Below, in pieces: positions 44,340-52,306 of a stretch of DNA of 64,000 nt. The notes under the pieces were generated by a model. It saw only the letters and a list, made by a program, of their open reading frames with translations. It was not told the origin of the DNA and did no database searches. The stretch's first letter is position 1, and every line of letters begins with the position of its first letter. A program made the position numbers and the translations under genes. Origin of the DNA: an uncultured Oscillibacter sp. Its GTDB lineage: Bacteria > Bacillota > Clostridia > Oscillospirales > Oscillospiraceae. The stretch spans positions 124,001 to 188,000 of the forward strand of contig CAJTZK010000001.1 of NCBI GenBank assembly GCA_910583785.1. The letters are read 5' to 3'.

Positions 44340-45236
44340 TCAGTTCCTGCGCACGGCCAGGCTGTCCGCCAGCTCCATCAGAAAGGCCGTGTCCCCCAGC
44401 CAGCGGCCGGAGTCCAAGGCCTCCTTGGCCTGGGTGGTATAGTTCAGCACCTGCACCTCGCAGGCTTCCACCCCCATCAGGTTCACATAAGTGGCCTTCT
44501 GATTCGCCGCGTCGGAGCCAGCGGGCTTCCCCAGCTCCTCGGCAGTGGAAACCGCGTCCAAAATATCGTCCCGGATTTGGAAGGCTAAACCCAGGTTTGT
44601 TGCGTAATGCCAGGCGGCGTCCATACAGCTCTCGCTGACCTCCCGGCGGCCCATGGAAGCACAGACCCCCATCATACACGCCGCCCGGAGCAGCGCCCCG
44701 GTCTTCTTGTTGTTGATGTCCATCAGGTCCTCCGCCGTCCGGGGCTGGCCGTTGCCGTCGGTGTCCCAGTACTGCCCGCCGCACATGCCCGTCTCTCCGG
44801 CGGCCTCTGCCAGTATTTTCGCCGCCAGGGCCACGGCAGTCTGCCCCCCGTGGCGCCATTTTCCCTTTGCGGACAGCACCGTCTGGAAGGCCGCCGCCTG
44901 GAGGGCGTCCCCCGCCAGGATTGCCACGGATTCCCCAAATTTCTTGTGGCTGGTAAGCATTCCACGGCGGAGATCGTCGTTGTCCATGCAGGGCAGGTCG
45001 TCGTGAATGAGGGAATACGTGTGAAGCATTTCTACTCCACAGGCAAAGTCCAGGGCCTCTTCCAGGGTTCCCCCCGCCGCCTCACAGAATTTCATAGTCA
45101 AAATAGGACGGATACGCTTGCCGCCCGCCAGGAGGCTGTAACGCATCGCCTCCTCCAGGCCTCCGCCGGAGAAAAAGGTCCGCAGGCGGGCCTCCACCAG
45201 TTCCCGGGCTTCTTCCAACTGCTGCTGAAAATCCAT
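44340..45236 (-). CDS. ispA: Farnesyl/geranyl diphosphate synthase (polyprenyl synthetase)
   Basis: A 298-residue prenyltransferase that condenses IPP with allylic diphosphates. The first Asp-rich motif is DDLPCMDND and the second is IRDDILD. The substrate stretch GGKRIRP is present. The bulky residues before the first motif fit short-chain (C10-C15) products. The xseA-xseB-ispA order equals Bacillus. It lies 3 bp after the xseB stop. Confidence 0.95.
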   Translation of the reverse strand: MDFQQQLEEARELVEARLRTFFSGGGLEEAMRYSLLAGGKRIRPILTMKFCEAAGGTLEEALDFACGVEMLHTYSLIHDDLPCMDNDDLRRGMLTSHKKFGESVAILAGDALQAAAFQTVLSAKGKWRHGGQTAVALAAKILAEAAGETGMCGGQYWDTDGNGQPRTAEDLMDINNKKTGALLRAACMMGVCASMGRREVSESCMDAAWHYATNLGLAFQIRDDILDAVSTAEELGKPAGSDAANQKATYVNLMGVEACEVQVLNYTTQAKEALDSGRWLGDTAFLMELADSLAVRRN

Positions 45237-45239
45237 GGC

Positions 45240-45479
45240 TTATACCTCCTCCGTAGTTTCAAAGGGCTGCTCCACTGGCGCGCCTCCGGGGCCCTTCATC
45301 AGCTTGACTACCTGCTGTTCCGCCTGGTCCAGCTGTTTTGTGCAAGCGGCAATGAGTTTCGTCCCCTCCTCAAAGAGGGCCAGGGAATCCGCCAGCTGGA
45401 CGTCCCCTTGTTCCAGGGCGGAGACAATCTCTTCCAAGCGGACAATCTGCTGTTCAAAGGTCAGCTTTTTTCCGGCCAT
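45240..45479 (-). CDS. xseB: Exodeoxyribonuclease VII small subunit
   Basis: A 79-residue helical subunit with the family core FEQQIVRLEEIVSALEQGDVQLADSLALFEEG. It overlaps the end of xseA by 19 bp, as is common, and pairs with it to form the single-strand-specific exonuclease. Confidence 0.93.
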   Translation of the reverse strand: MAGKKLTFEQQIVRLEEIVSALEQGDVQLADSLALFEEGTKLIAACTKQLDQAEQQVVKLMKGPGGAPVEQPFETTEEV

Positions 45480-46693
45480 GCCGTTCCCTCCTTTTTCCAG
45501 GGTTCCTCCACCGTGCAGAGAAAGCCCCCTTCTCCCAGGGCCACGGAAACCCGTTCCCCGGCCTGTACGTCCCGCCAGGAGCGCAGGATTTCCCCCGACG
45601 GCCCCCGGGCCATGGCGTAGCCCCGGCCCAGCACTTTTAAGGGACTCATGGCATCCAGGGCCGCTCCCAGTACGGACACCCGCTGCCGCTTTCCGGCCAC
45701 CAGTCCCGCCGACAGGTCCCCCAGCCGCTGCTGGACGTGGGCCAGCTCCATCCGCTTATCCTGGACATAGGCCATCTGGTCCCGGAGGACCCGCTTTTCC
45801 GCCAGGGCTTCCAGCCTCTGCCGGAGGGCCGCCAGCCGGGCGGACCCGGCCCGTTCCATCCGGGCGGCTGTACCGCCCAGCCACTGTTTTAAGGCCTCCT
45901 GGTCTGGAGCCGCGATCTCCGCCGCGTTGGAAGGCGTAGAGGCCCGGGCATCCGCCACAAAATCGGAGATCGTCACGTCGGGCTCGTGGCCTACGGCAGA
46001 GATGACGGGCAAGTCCGAATGGTAGATGGCCCGGGCCACCCGCTCGTCGTTGAAGGCCCATAGGTCCTCCATGGACCCGCCGCCCCGGCCAGTGATGATC
46101 ACGTCCCCCACCCGCCATTGATTGGCGTAGCGGATGGCCCCGGCGATTTCCAGCGGGGCCTCGGCCCCCTGGACCCGGACGGGCAGGAGGACCACCTTTG
46201 CCAAGGGATAACGCCGCCGCAATATGCGGATCATGTCGTGGACCGCCGCCCCGGCGGAGGAGGTGACGATGGCGACCCGTTCCGGGTAGGGCGGCAGGGG
46301 CTTTTTGTGGGCGGGATCGAAGAGGCCCTCGGCGTGGAGCTTGGCCTTCAGCTGCTCGAAGGCCACCGCCAAGTCCCCCGCCCCTTCCGGGGTCAGGGAA
46401 TTGCAGTAAAGCTGGTAGGCCCCGTCCCGGGGGAAGACGGTGATCCGCCCCTGGGCAATGACCTTCATGCCGTTCTCCGGGCGGAAGCGGAGCCGGGAGG
46501 CCTGCCCCCGGAACATGACGCTCCGCAGGGCTCCCTCCGGGTCCTTCAAGGTGAAATAGTGATGGCCGGAGGGATACATCTTATAATTGGAAAGCTCCCC
46601 CCGGACGTACACATCCTGGAGCATGGGCTCCCCGTCCAGCAGGAGCTTGACCAGCTGGTTGACCTCAGTGACGCCGAAAATATGCTGTTCCAT
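45461..46693 (-). CDS. xseA: Exodeoxyribonuclease VII large subunit
   Basis: A 410-residue catalytic subunit. It has an N-terminal OB-fold (LLLDGEPMLQDVYVRGELSNYK...), the catalytic part with VAIVTSSAGAAVHD and RGGGSMEDLWAFNDE, VGHEPDVTISDFVADARASTPSNAAE, and a coiled-coil C-terminus. It begins 3 bp after the Xre gene stop. Confidence 0.95.
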   Translation of the reverse strand: MEQHIFGVTEVNQLVKLLLDGEPMLQDVYVRGELSNYKMYPSGHHYFTLKDPEGALRSVMFRGQASRLRFRPENGMKVIAQGRITVFPRDGAYQLYCNSLTPEGAGDLAVAFEQLKAKLHAEGLFDPAHKKPLPPYPERVAIVTSSAGAAVHDMIRILRRRYPLAKVVLLPVRVQGAEAPLEIAGAIRYANQWRVGDVIITGRGGGSMEDLWAFNDERVARAIYHSDLPVISAVGHEPDVTISDFVADARASTPSNAAEIAAPDQEALKQWLGGTAARMERAGSARLAALRQRLEALAEKRVLRDQMAYVQDKRMELAHVQQRLGDLSAGLVAGKRQRVSVLGAALDAMSPLKVLGRGYAMARGPSGEILRSWRDVQAGERVSVALGEGGFLCTVEEPWKKEGTAWPEKS

Positions 46694-46696
46694 GGC

Positions 46697-46903
46697 TTAC
46701 CTCTCGTCGGTGCGCCCGGCCAGGTAGTCCAGGGTGACGCCGAAATGATCCGCCAGGGCGCAGAGATTTTCAAAACCCGGAAGATTCTCCCCCGCCTCGA
46801 ACCGCTGATACTGACGGTCGGTAATCTCGATTGCTTTTGCGGTTTGCACCTGGGTTTCTTTCTTCTCTTTTCTAAGTTCTCGCAATCTTTCCGAAAAATC
46901 CAT
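46697..46903 (-). CDS. Xre-family helix-turn-helix regulator
   Basis: A 68-residue single-domain repressor with the HTH at QVQTAKAIEITDRQYQRFEAG and a C-terminal GVTLDYLAGRT typical of small phage-type Xre proteins. The ATG at 46903 has AAGGAG 6 nt upstream. It is the first gene of the xseA-to-ispH operon and divergent from a small hypothetical gene. A perfect 14-bp palindrome lies between the two, a likely autoregulatory operator. Confidence 0.85.
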   Translation of the reverse strand: MDFSERLRELRKEKKETQVQTAKAIEITDRQYQRFEAGENLPGFENLCALADHFGVTLDYLAGRTDER

Positions 46904-46913
46904 AACAAACTCC

Positions 46914-46942
46914 TTGGCACGACGGATTCTACGTGTTAAAAT
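46914..46942 (+). promoter_or_regulatory. Promoter of the small divergent gene
   Basis: TTGGCA (46914-46919), 17 bp, TAAAAT (46937-46942). Confidence 0.55.
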
Positions 46943-46954
46943 CATTCTATAGCC

Positions 46955-46968
46955 CGACGAATTCGTCG
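46955..46968. promoter_or_regulatory. 14-bp palindrome, candidate Xre operator
   Basis: CGACGAATTCGTCG is perfectly self-complementary. It lies 13 bp after the plus-strand -10, over the expected start of transcription. It also falls within the 18-bp spacer of a possible minus-strand promoter (TTCATA ... TATAGA) for the Xre gene. Confidence 0.55.
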
Positions 46969-46989
46969 TTATGAAGAAAGGTGGTTCTC

Positions 46990-47259
46990 ATGTCCGACTT
47001 TATGCTCTGGCTTCACGCCAACTACATCCAGCCTCAGGTTGACGCGGTGGAAAAGGATCAATACGAAACCCATTTCTACATCGTTGAAAGAGAATTGGCT
47101 CCCACCTCCCGCATCAACCTGGGGCACGTCCTGGAATTTACGGCTATCCAAGCGTTTCTCCTGGGCTTCCGCACCAGCGAGGGCCTGACGCCCCGGACGC
47201 CCCGGCGGCAGGTTCCCCTCTTGGTTCCCGTTAAGAGGAACGTCCGGAACGCCGATTGA
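46990..47259 (+). CDS. Small hypothetical protein divergent from Xre
   Basis: An 89-residue protein of unknown function. It starts at 46990 with AAAGGTGG upstream and begins MSDFMLWLHANYIQP. It has no signal peptide or membrane segment, an acidic first half and a basic tail (RTPRRQ, PVKRNVRN). It has a good promoter and a probable operator in front. I recognise no family. The divergent Xre gene is the likely regulator. Confidence 0.6.
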   Translation: MSDFMLWLHANYIQPQVDAVEKDQYETHFYIVERELAPTSRINLGHVLEFTAIQAFLLGFRTSEGLTPRTPRRQVPLLVPVKRNVRNAD

Positions 47260-47294
47260 GGAGTGCCCTGTTGTGGCCCCATCCATCGGCCAGA

Positions 47295-47444
47295 GGGAGG
47301 TCCTGGGAAACCGGGTGGACACGCAGGTCCGCCCCGCGTGGCGTTCTACCGTTTGGCGGACCGTAGGGGAGGGCCTATGTGTCCGTCCTCCCCCTGGGGC
47401 CTCCCGGCTCCTGGGTTTCAGCCCCCGGGCCTCCGGGACCTCCC
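47295..47444. other. Possible long rod-like structured RNA
   Basis: Four nested pairs of complementary blocks occur in perfect order: GGGAGGTCC/GGACCTCCC (9 bp, 47295-47303 with 47436-47444), GAAACC/GGTTTC (47307-47312 with 47414-47419), GGACAC/GTGTCC (47317-47322 with 47379-47384) and GGTCCGCC/GGCGGACC (47326-47333 with 47355-47362). Large internal loops lie between them, recalling 6S RNA, and a terminator follows. The GC-rich composition makes chance pairing possible, and alternative hairpins exist. No protein gene is evident in 47260-47502. Confidence 0.25.
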
Positions 47445-47451
47445 CCACGGG

Positions 47452-47504
47452 AAAAAGCAGAGCCGGACATGGTTTAACCCTCCATGCCCGCTCTGCTGTT
47501 TTTT
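47452..47504. terminator. Bidirectional terminator next to nusB
   Basis: AGCAGAGC...CATGG pairs with CCATG...GCTCTGCT (a few mismatches), with A5 on the left and T6 on the right. Confidence 0.8.
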
Positions 47505-47952
47505 ACTCTGAGAGCTCCTGCCGGGAGAAGCTGCCCAGGATGCCGTTGATGAATTTCACTGTCTCCGGCGTCTCGTATTTTTTGGAAATTTCCACCGCCT
47601 CGTTGATCGCGGCGGCGTTGGGCACATCCGGCATGTACAGCACCTCGTACATGGCCACCCGCATGATGGCGGAGGCCACCAGCGGAATCCGGGAAAACTT
47701 CCAGCCTTTGGCGTATTTCTCGATATAGCCATCCAGCTCCGCGCCGTGCCCGTCCACGCCCTGCACCAGCCGCCGGATATACGCCGCCTGCTTGGCGTTG
47801 GGAACCTCCCGGTAGAGGTCCTCCTCCTCCGCCAGTTCGGCGAAGGCCGCCGCCGTTAGCCGCTGGTCCAGCAGCTCCTCTGCGGTCTTGCCGGAAAAAT
47901 TCAGTTCATAGGAGAGATGAATGGCAATCTCCCGGGCGGTGTTCCGTACCAT
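47503..47952 (-). CDS. nusB: Transcription antitermination factor NusB
   Basis: A 149-residue helical protein that binds boxA RNA with NusE and supports rRNA antitermination. The conserved REIAIHLSYELNF, RIPLVASAIMRVAMYE and NAAAINEAVEISKKYETPETVKFINGIL segments are present. It follows the Asp23-like gene by 37 bp, as in Bacillus. Confidence 0.95.
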   Translation of the reverse strand: MVRNTAREIAIHLSYELNFSGKTAEELLDQRLTAAAFAELAEEEDLYREVPNAKQAAYIRRLVQGVDGHGAELDGYIEKYAKGWKFSRIPLVASAIMRVAMYEVLYMPDVPNAAAINEAVEISKKYETPETVKFINGILGSFSRQELSE

Positions 47953-47989
47953 AGTTTTTCGTCCTTTATCTGTCGTTCCAGTCCGGCGC

Positions 47990-48367
47990 TCAGTTCAGGG
48001 TCACGCCGCCCACGTGGATGTTTACCGCCTCCACGGCGCAGCCAGTCATGGCCTCCACGGCGGAGGACACGGCCCTTTGGGCGTTTCCCGCCACCTCGGG
48101 GATGGCGTGGCCGTACTGAACCGTCAGATACAGGTCCAGCACCAGCGCCGCGCCAGTCATGTCGATCTTCACGCCCCGGACGCCCTTTTGGGCATTCTTC
48201 CGGTTGTTCACCAAGTCGGTGACGCTGCTGCCCAGGTTCGTCATCATCCCGGACACGCCTTCCACCTCCCGGACCGCGCCCACGGCGATGGCGGCGATGA
48301 CCTCCTCCGAGATGTTGATGCTGCCGTTTTCTTCCGGCAGGGTCATATATTCCTTACTCTCGGCCAT
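47990..48367 (-). CDS. Asp23/Gls24-family envelope stress protein
   Basis: A 125-residue protein of the YqhY type: NGSINISEEVIAAIAVGAVREVEGVSGM, then GVKIDMTGAALVLDLYLTVQYGHAIPEVAGNAQRAV. In Bacillus YqhY sits in the same place before nusB and is linked to acetyl-CoA carboxylase control. The ATG at 48367 has AAGGAGAGG upstream. Confidence 0.9.
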   Translation of the reverse strand: MAESKEYMTLPEENGSINISEEVIAAIAVGAVREVEGVSGMMTNLGSSVTDLVNNRKNAQKGVRGVKIDMTGAALVLDLYLTVQYGHAIPEVAGNAQRAVSSAVEAMTGCAVEAVNIHVGGVTLN

Positions 48368-48446
48368 GCTGTACCTCTCCTTATTTTTCCTTCGTGAAAT
48401 GGCCGCCGCTTTCCGGCGGGCCTTTCCATTGAAATCATGCTGAGTG

Positions 48447-48475
48447 ATTATACCATACCCCACCGGAAATTACAA
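48447..48475 (-). promoter_or_regulatory. Extended -10 promoter of the asp23-nusB unit
   Basis: On the minus strand TTGTAA (48470-48475), 17 bp ending TGG, then TATAAT (48447-48452). A GC hairpin lies in the leader (about 48400-48425). Confidence 0.7.
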
Positions 48476-48478
48476 CTG

Positions 48479-49114
48479 TTAATTTGCCGCCATGATCTTG
48501 ATATTCCCCGCTGGGAATCCCGTTTCCGTCATGGTGATATCGGTGATTTTCGCCACATCCCCGGCGGTCAGGTCCCCGCTTTCGGTGGACACCACTACGC
48601 TGACGCTCTCGTCCCCCATAAAGGCCACGCAGTCCGTGTACCCCTTGGCGGTAACCAGGTTTTCGATCTGGGCCTCCTTCAGTGTGTAGGAGGCCAGAAC
48701 CTGGATGCCCTGGGATGCCTCGTTGGCCACGGCCTGGTCGGCGTTCTCCTGCTCCGCCGCCTCCTGGAGGAGGGAAATAGCGTTGTCCCGAGCCTGCTGC
48801 CGGGTGAGCCGGGCGGAGGCAAAGTAGTCCGATCCGGTATAGACCATCCCCTCGTCCGGCGGGGCCCCTGTGTCCGCCGCCGGGCCGGAGGCCGGGTCCT
48901 CCCCGGCCCCCGCGTCTCCATCCGTCTTTGCGCCCCCGCCGGGCTTCGCGTCCTCCCCGCCCTTGCCGGAAACCAGTTGGGCCTCCCCCAGCAGCTTGCC
49001 CCCGGCGGCCTCCTGCACTTCCTGCCCGGTATAAATCCAGTTCAGCGCCACCGCTGAGCAAACCAGCACCGCCATCACCGCCACCACGGCGTTCCGCTTC
49101 CATCTTGCGCTCAT
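48479..49114 (-). CDS. spoIIIAH: Stage III sporulation protein AH
   Basis: A 211-residue mother-cell membrane protein whose extracellular YscJ/FliF-like domain binds SpoIIQ across the intermembrane space (feeding-tube channel). A transmembrane helix (about 8-26) is followed by a Gly/Asp-rich linker and the domain SYTLKEAQIENLVTAKGYTDCVAFMGD. The ATG at 49114 has GGAGG upstream; longer frames are shadows. Last gene of the operon. Confidence 0.93.
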   Translation of the reverse strand: MSARWKRNAVVAVMAVLVCSAVALNWIYTGQEVQEAAGGKLLGEAQLVSGKGGEDAKPGGGAKTDGDAGAGEDPASGPAADTGAPPDEGMVYTGSDYFASARLTRQQARDNAISLLQEAAEQENADQAVANEASQGIQVLASYTLKEAQIENLVTAKGYTDCVAFMGDESVSVVVSTESGDLTAGDVAKITDITMTETGFPAGNIKIMAAN

Positions 49115-49137
49115 AGACCCTTTCCTCCTCCAAATAA

Positions 49138-49674
49138 TTACTGCCATTTTGCCACCGTGACCCGGTCGGTAGGCAGGCCGGTCAGGGCGGCCACCGCTCC
49201 CGTTACCGCCAGCCGGACCTCCGCGCTGCCGCCGCCCTGGCACACCACCAGGGCTCCCCGGTAAGTGGGCCACGTCCGCCGCACCACTACTGGCTCGTCT
49301 CCGGAAGAACCGTCCAAGCGGACCGTTTCCGATTTCCGGGAGTAGTCCTCCGGCGCGGCGGTGTCCCCGCTGTAGCTGAGCTGGGTATCCTGGGCCAGCT
49401 GCCGTTCCCCGTCGGAGTCCACGGTCAGCATCACCTTTACCTGGCCCACGCCGTCCATGGCCGCCAAGATGTTCTCCATCTCCGTTTGGATCGTCTGGAG
49501 GTCCCAGCCGCCCTGGGCGCCCTGGGCCTCCGGCTTCTCCCGCCGGAGCACGGAACCTTCCTCCCCGTTCCCCAGCCCCGGCCACAGCAGCAGCCCCGCG
49601 CCGATCAGCGCCACCAGCGCCGCGTACTTGTATTTGTTCCATATCTTTCGCACTCCTTCAGTTTTTTCCTTCAT
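49138..49674 (-). CDS. spoIIIAG: Stage III sporulation protein AG
   Basis: A 178-residue channel ring protein. One helix (about 18-36, AALVALIGAGLLLWPGL) precedes a domain with MENILAAMDGVGQVKVMLTVDS and VVVCQGGGSAEVRLAV, the ring-building motif shared with secretion-system rings. Its start overlaps spoIIIAF by 17 bp. Confidence 0.93.
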   Translation of the reverse strand: MKEKTEGVRKIWNKYKYAALVALIGAGLLLWPGLGNGEEGSVLRREKPEAQGAQGGWDLQTIQTEMENILAAMDGVGQVKVMLTVDSDGERQLAQDTQLSYSGDTAAPEDYSRKSETVRLDGSSGDEPVVVRRTWPTYRGALVVCQGGGSAEVRLAVTGAVAALTGLPTDRVTVAKWQ

Positions 49675-50143
49675 GCCAAACCTGCCTCTCCGCCGGAATT
49701 CCAAGCTCCTCCGCGATCCAATCCGCCAGGGCCTGGGAATAGGGGGCCATTAGGGCCACGGAAGCCGGGATGGGGGTTTCCCCGTCCGCCCCTGGCTCCG
49801 TTTCCACCTGGACCGTGATGTTCCCAAGCCCTAGCGCGTCCGCTTTGTCCGATATATATGCCGCGGTCCGCCCGGCTATGATTGCCGCCAGCTCCTCTTT
49901 TCCGGCGGCGTCCAGCTCCGCCGCCCGGGCGGCGACGGCTTCCTCATAATCGGAAAAGTCCAGCCGCAGCCGCCCCAGGTCCGTTTTCAGCACTGGCTGG
50001 AGCAACGCCGCCAGCAGCAGCAGCCCTCCGGTGAAGCCGGAAATTTTCCGGAGCGTCCCCTCCGGCACCAGGGTCTGGACCACCGTCAGCATCAGAGTCA
50101 CCGCCGCGATGGAGGTGAGCCAGCTCCGCACCGCCCCGATCAT
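49658..50143 (-). CDS. spoIIIAF: Stage III sporulation protein AF
   Basis: A 161-residue protein with two N-terminal membrane helices (about 8-26 and 38-50) and a soluble domain with an EMS-ring-like fold in Bacillus. Its ATG overlaps the spoIIIAE stop (ATGA). Family identification rests mainly on operon position, topology and length. Confidence 0.9.
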   Translation of the reverse strand: MIGAVRSWLTSIAAVTLMLTVVQTLVPEGTLRKISGFTGGLLLLAALLQPVLKTDLGRLRLDFSDYEEAVAARAAELDAAGKEELAAIIAGRTAAYISDKADALGLGNITVQVETEPGADGETPIPASVALMAPYSQALADWIAEELGIPAERQVWHEGKN

Positions 50144-51213
50144 GGTGTCACCGCCGCCACGGAGCTGAGCACCGACACTAAAAGCAGCAGCGCGCAGCTC
50201 CCCGTCATGCCCAGCACCAGGCCAAAGGCCCCGCCCAGGCCGTCGATGAGTTTGCACAGCTCCGGGGCCCCCACCGCCGCCGCTAGGAAGGCGGAGAGCT
50301 TGTACAACAGATACTGCACCCCCAATTGCAGGAAGGGATAGGCGCAAGCCGCCAGAATTGCCAGCATCCCGAAAACGCCGATGGTGTTTTTCAGCATCCC
50401 CGCCCCGGCCAGTACCGTCTCCGCCGCCTCGGCAATGATGCCCCCCACCACTGGCACCGCACCGGAAATGGCGGCCTTCGCCACCTTTACCGAGGCCCCG
50501 TCCGCCGCCCCGGCAATGACCCGGACCGTGGAAAGATACACGGTGAACAGCAGCAGCGACGAGGTCAGAATCCAGGTGACGGTTTTTTTCAGCGCCTCGG
50601 CAATGGCCCCCAGCCGATTCTCCGGCAGGCAGGCTCCCGCCGCCAGGGCCCCGATGTACAGATAGACCAGGGGAATCAGCAGCCCGTCGATGAGCTCCAT
50701 CAGAAGGTCCACCAGAAAAACCGTGGTAACTTGCTGGAACGTAGCGGTGGTCACCGCGCCGGAGGCCGCCGTGGCCGCCGCCAGGGTGGGAAGCAGGGCC
50801 TTCGAAAAGACATTCAGCTCCCGGATGGTCTCCGCCCCCAGGCCGATCAGGTCCTCCAGGCTTCCCGCCGTCAGCAGGGTTACCGCCAGGGCCCCGGCCA
50901 TGGGGAGAAACGCCGCGCCCTTGCCCGTCCCCTGGGCAAACCCGTCCACCGCGCCGCAGGCCACCGCCACCAGCAAAATGGACGCCGCGCCCCGGAGACG
51001 CTGGCGGAGAACGGCCTTCACCCCTCCGGCCAGCCGTTCCACAATCCCCGCCAGCCCCTGGGAAAAGCCCTCCGGGCCGGAGAGGCCTTCCACTTCCATA
51101 AGGTCCCCCGCCGCCTCCGGCAGGGCGTCTGTCAAATCCTCCGGCAGCTCCGCCGCTTGGGCGTCCACCGTCAGGGCCAGGAGGAGGAGGGTTAGGCAAA
51201 TCCAGTATTTCAT
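50140..51213 (-). CDS. spoIIIAE: Stage III sporulation protein AE
   Basis: A 357-residue polytopic membrane protein with a cleavable signal peptide (cut near AQAAEL) and about seven helices. Typical stretches are TFQQVTTVFLVDLLMELIDGLLIPLVYLY and VRVIAGAADGASVKVAKAAISGAVPVVGGIIAEAAETVL. It is the export-gate-like part of the channel. It overlaps AD and AF by 4 bp each. Confidence 0.95.
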   Translation of the reverse strand: MKYWICLTLLLLALTVDAQAAELPEDLTDALPEAAGDLMEVEGLSGPEGFSQGLAGIVERLAGGVKAVLRQRLRGAASILLVAVACGAVDGFAQGTGKGAAFLPMAGALAVTLLTAGSLEDLIGLGAETIRELNVFSKALLPTLAAATAASGAVTTATFQQVTTVFLVDLLMELIDGLLIPLVYLYIGALAAGACLPENRLGAIAEALKKTVTWILTSSLLLFTVYLSTVRVIAGAADGASVKVAKAAISGAVPVVGGIIAEAAETVLAGAGMLKNTIGVFGMLAILAACAYPFLQLGVQYLLYKLSAFLAAAVGAPELCKLIDGLGGAFGLVLGMTGSCALLLLVSVLSSVAAVTP

Positions 51214-51599
51214 CGCATCAGCTCCATCAGCAGGGAAAGCACCGCCCGCAGAAGGGGGAGCGCGGCAATCAGGGCGCAGACCGCCCCCGCCGTCTCCACC
51301 ACCGAGGCCAGGGCCGACTCCCCCGCGTCCCGGCAGAGGCTCCCGCCGATCTTCACCACCAGGGCAATGCCCACCGTTTTATACAGGGGGACGAACAGCG
51401 CCCGGGACAGGCCGCTCTCCTCCACCAGCTCCCCTAGGAACTCCAACAGTAGTTCCAGGCTTCCCGCCAGGGAGAGGAGCACCGCCGCCGCAGCCCCCAG
51501 GGTCAGCAGCAGCGCAGCCTCCGGACTGCCCCGCCGTACCACCAGGGCAAGCAGGGCCGCCACCACGCACAGCGCCGCCGCTTGAATGGACAGCTCCAT
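51210..51599 (-). CDS. spoIIIAD: Stage III sporulation protein AD
   Basis: A 129-residue membrane protein with about four helices and the family segment LFVPLYKTVGIALVVKIGGSLCRDAGESALASVVETAGAV. It lies between AC and AE. Confidence 0.94.
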   Translation of the reverse strand: MELSIQAAALCVVAALLALVVRRGSPEAALLLTLGAAAAVLLSLAGSLELLLEFLGELVEESGLSRALFVPLYKTVGIALVVKIGGSLCRDAGESALASVVETAGAVCALIAALPLLRAVLSLLMELMR

Positions 51600-51601
51600 G
51601 G

Positions 51602-51796
51602 TTAAAAGTTAAACAAGGTCTTGATGAGATCAAAGAGATCGCTGATCTCCTGGACCATCATCATCAAAACTACGACCAGCCCCGCCAGGGTCGTCATCAT
51701 GGCCTGCTCCTCCCGGCCGGAGCGGACCAGCAGCTGGTTCAGCACCGCTACCAGGATTCCGATGGCGGCAATCTTGAAAATCAAATCCACATCCAT
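51602..51796 (-). CDS. spoIIIAC: Stage III sporulation protein AC
   Basis: A 64-residue, two-helix protein starting MDVDLIFKIAAIGILVAVLNQLL, with the second helix TTLAGLVVVLMMMVQEI. This is the usual length. Two bases separate it from AD. Confidence 0.93.
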   Translation of the reverse strand: MDVDLIFKIAAIGILVAVLNQLLVRSGREEQAMMTTLAGLVVVLMMMVQEISDLFDLIKTLFNF

Positions 51797-51808
51797 GCGT
51801 CTGTTCCC

Positions 51809-52306
51809 CTAAATCAATAAAATCACCAGCAGCGCCGAGGCGGAAAACCACAGCGCCGCGGCCCGTTTCTCCTCCTCAGAGCGGTTCCGCTCCGCTTCCT
51901 CGGCGCTTTTTGCCAGCTCATAGGCGACATGGGATATTACTTTACAGGTCTTCTCCTCGTCACCTTGCAGCTCCCGGGCCAAGGCGGAAATGGCGGACTT
52001 GTCCCGTCCAGGCAGGGGCAGGGCCTCCGCCTGCTCCCGCCATGCCCGGGGAAGGTTCTCTCCCCCGGCGGCGGCATGGGAAACGGCTGTGAAAAATGCA
52101 GCGGCGGGTTTTCCGCAGTCCAGGGCCAGGGCCCTTAGCAGGGCGGGCAGGGGCGTCCGGGCCATGCGGACTTCCTCCCCCATCCGGCGGAAGGCCTGTT
52201 GGAAGTCCCACAGCGTGTCCCGCTCCCGGCGGCGCTCCGCCCGCTGGACGTACCAGGCCAGCGCGCCTCCGGAGGCAACGCAGAGGCTCCCCAGCAGCCT
52301 CAGCAT
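51809..52306 (-). CDS. spoIIIAB: Stage III sporulation protein AB
   Basis: A 165-residue protein with terminal membrane helices and a helical GspF-like middle with LWDFQQAFRRMGEEVRMARTPLPALL and LPLPGRDKSAISALARELQGDEEKTC. It overlaps AA by 7 bp. Confidence 0.93.
   Translation of the reverse strand: MLRLLGSLCVASGGALAWYVQRAERRRERDTLWDFQQAFRRMGEEVRMARTPLPALLRALALDCGKPAAAFFTAVSHAAAGGENLPRAWREQAEALPLPGRDKSAISALARELQGDEEKTCKVISHVAYELAKSAEEAERNRSEEEKRAAALWFSASALLVILLI

Noticed and set aside
47263..47511. 82-codon Pro/Gly/Cys-rich frame
   Set aside because: No ribosome binding site or sensible composition, and it runs through the terminator.
49658..51199. Long minus-strand frame of 513 codons
   Set aside because: Only its last 161 codons are spoIIIAF; the rest is a Gly/Pro/Arg-rich shadow of spoIIIAE.
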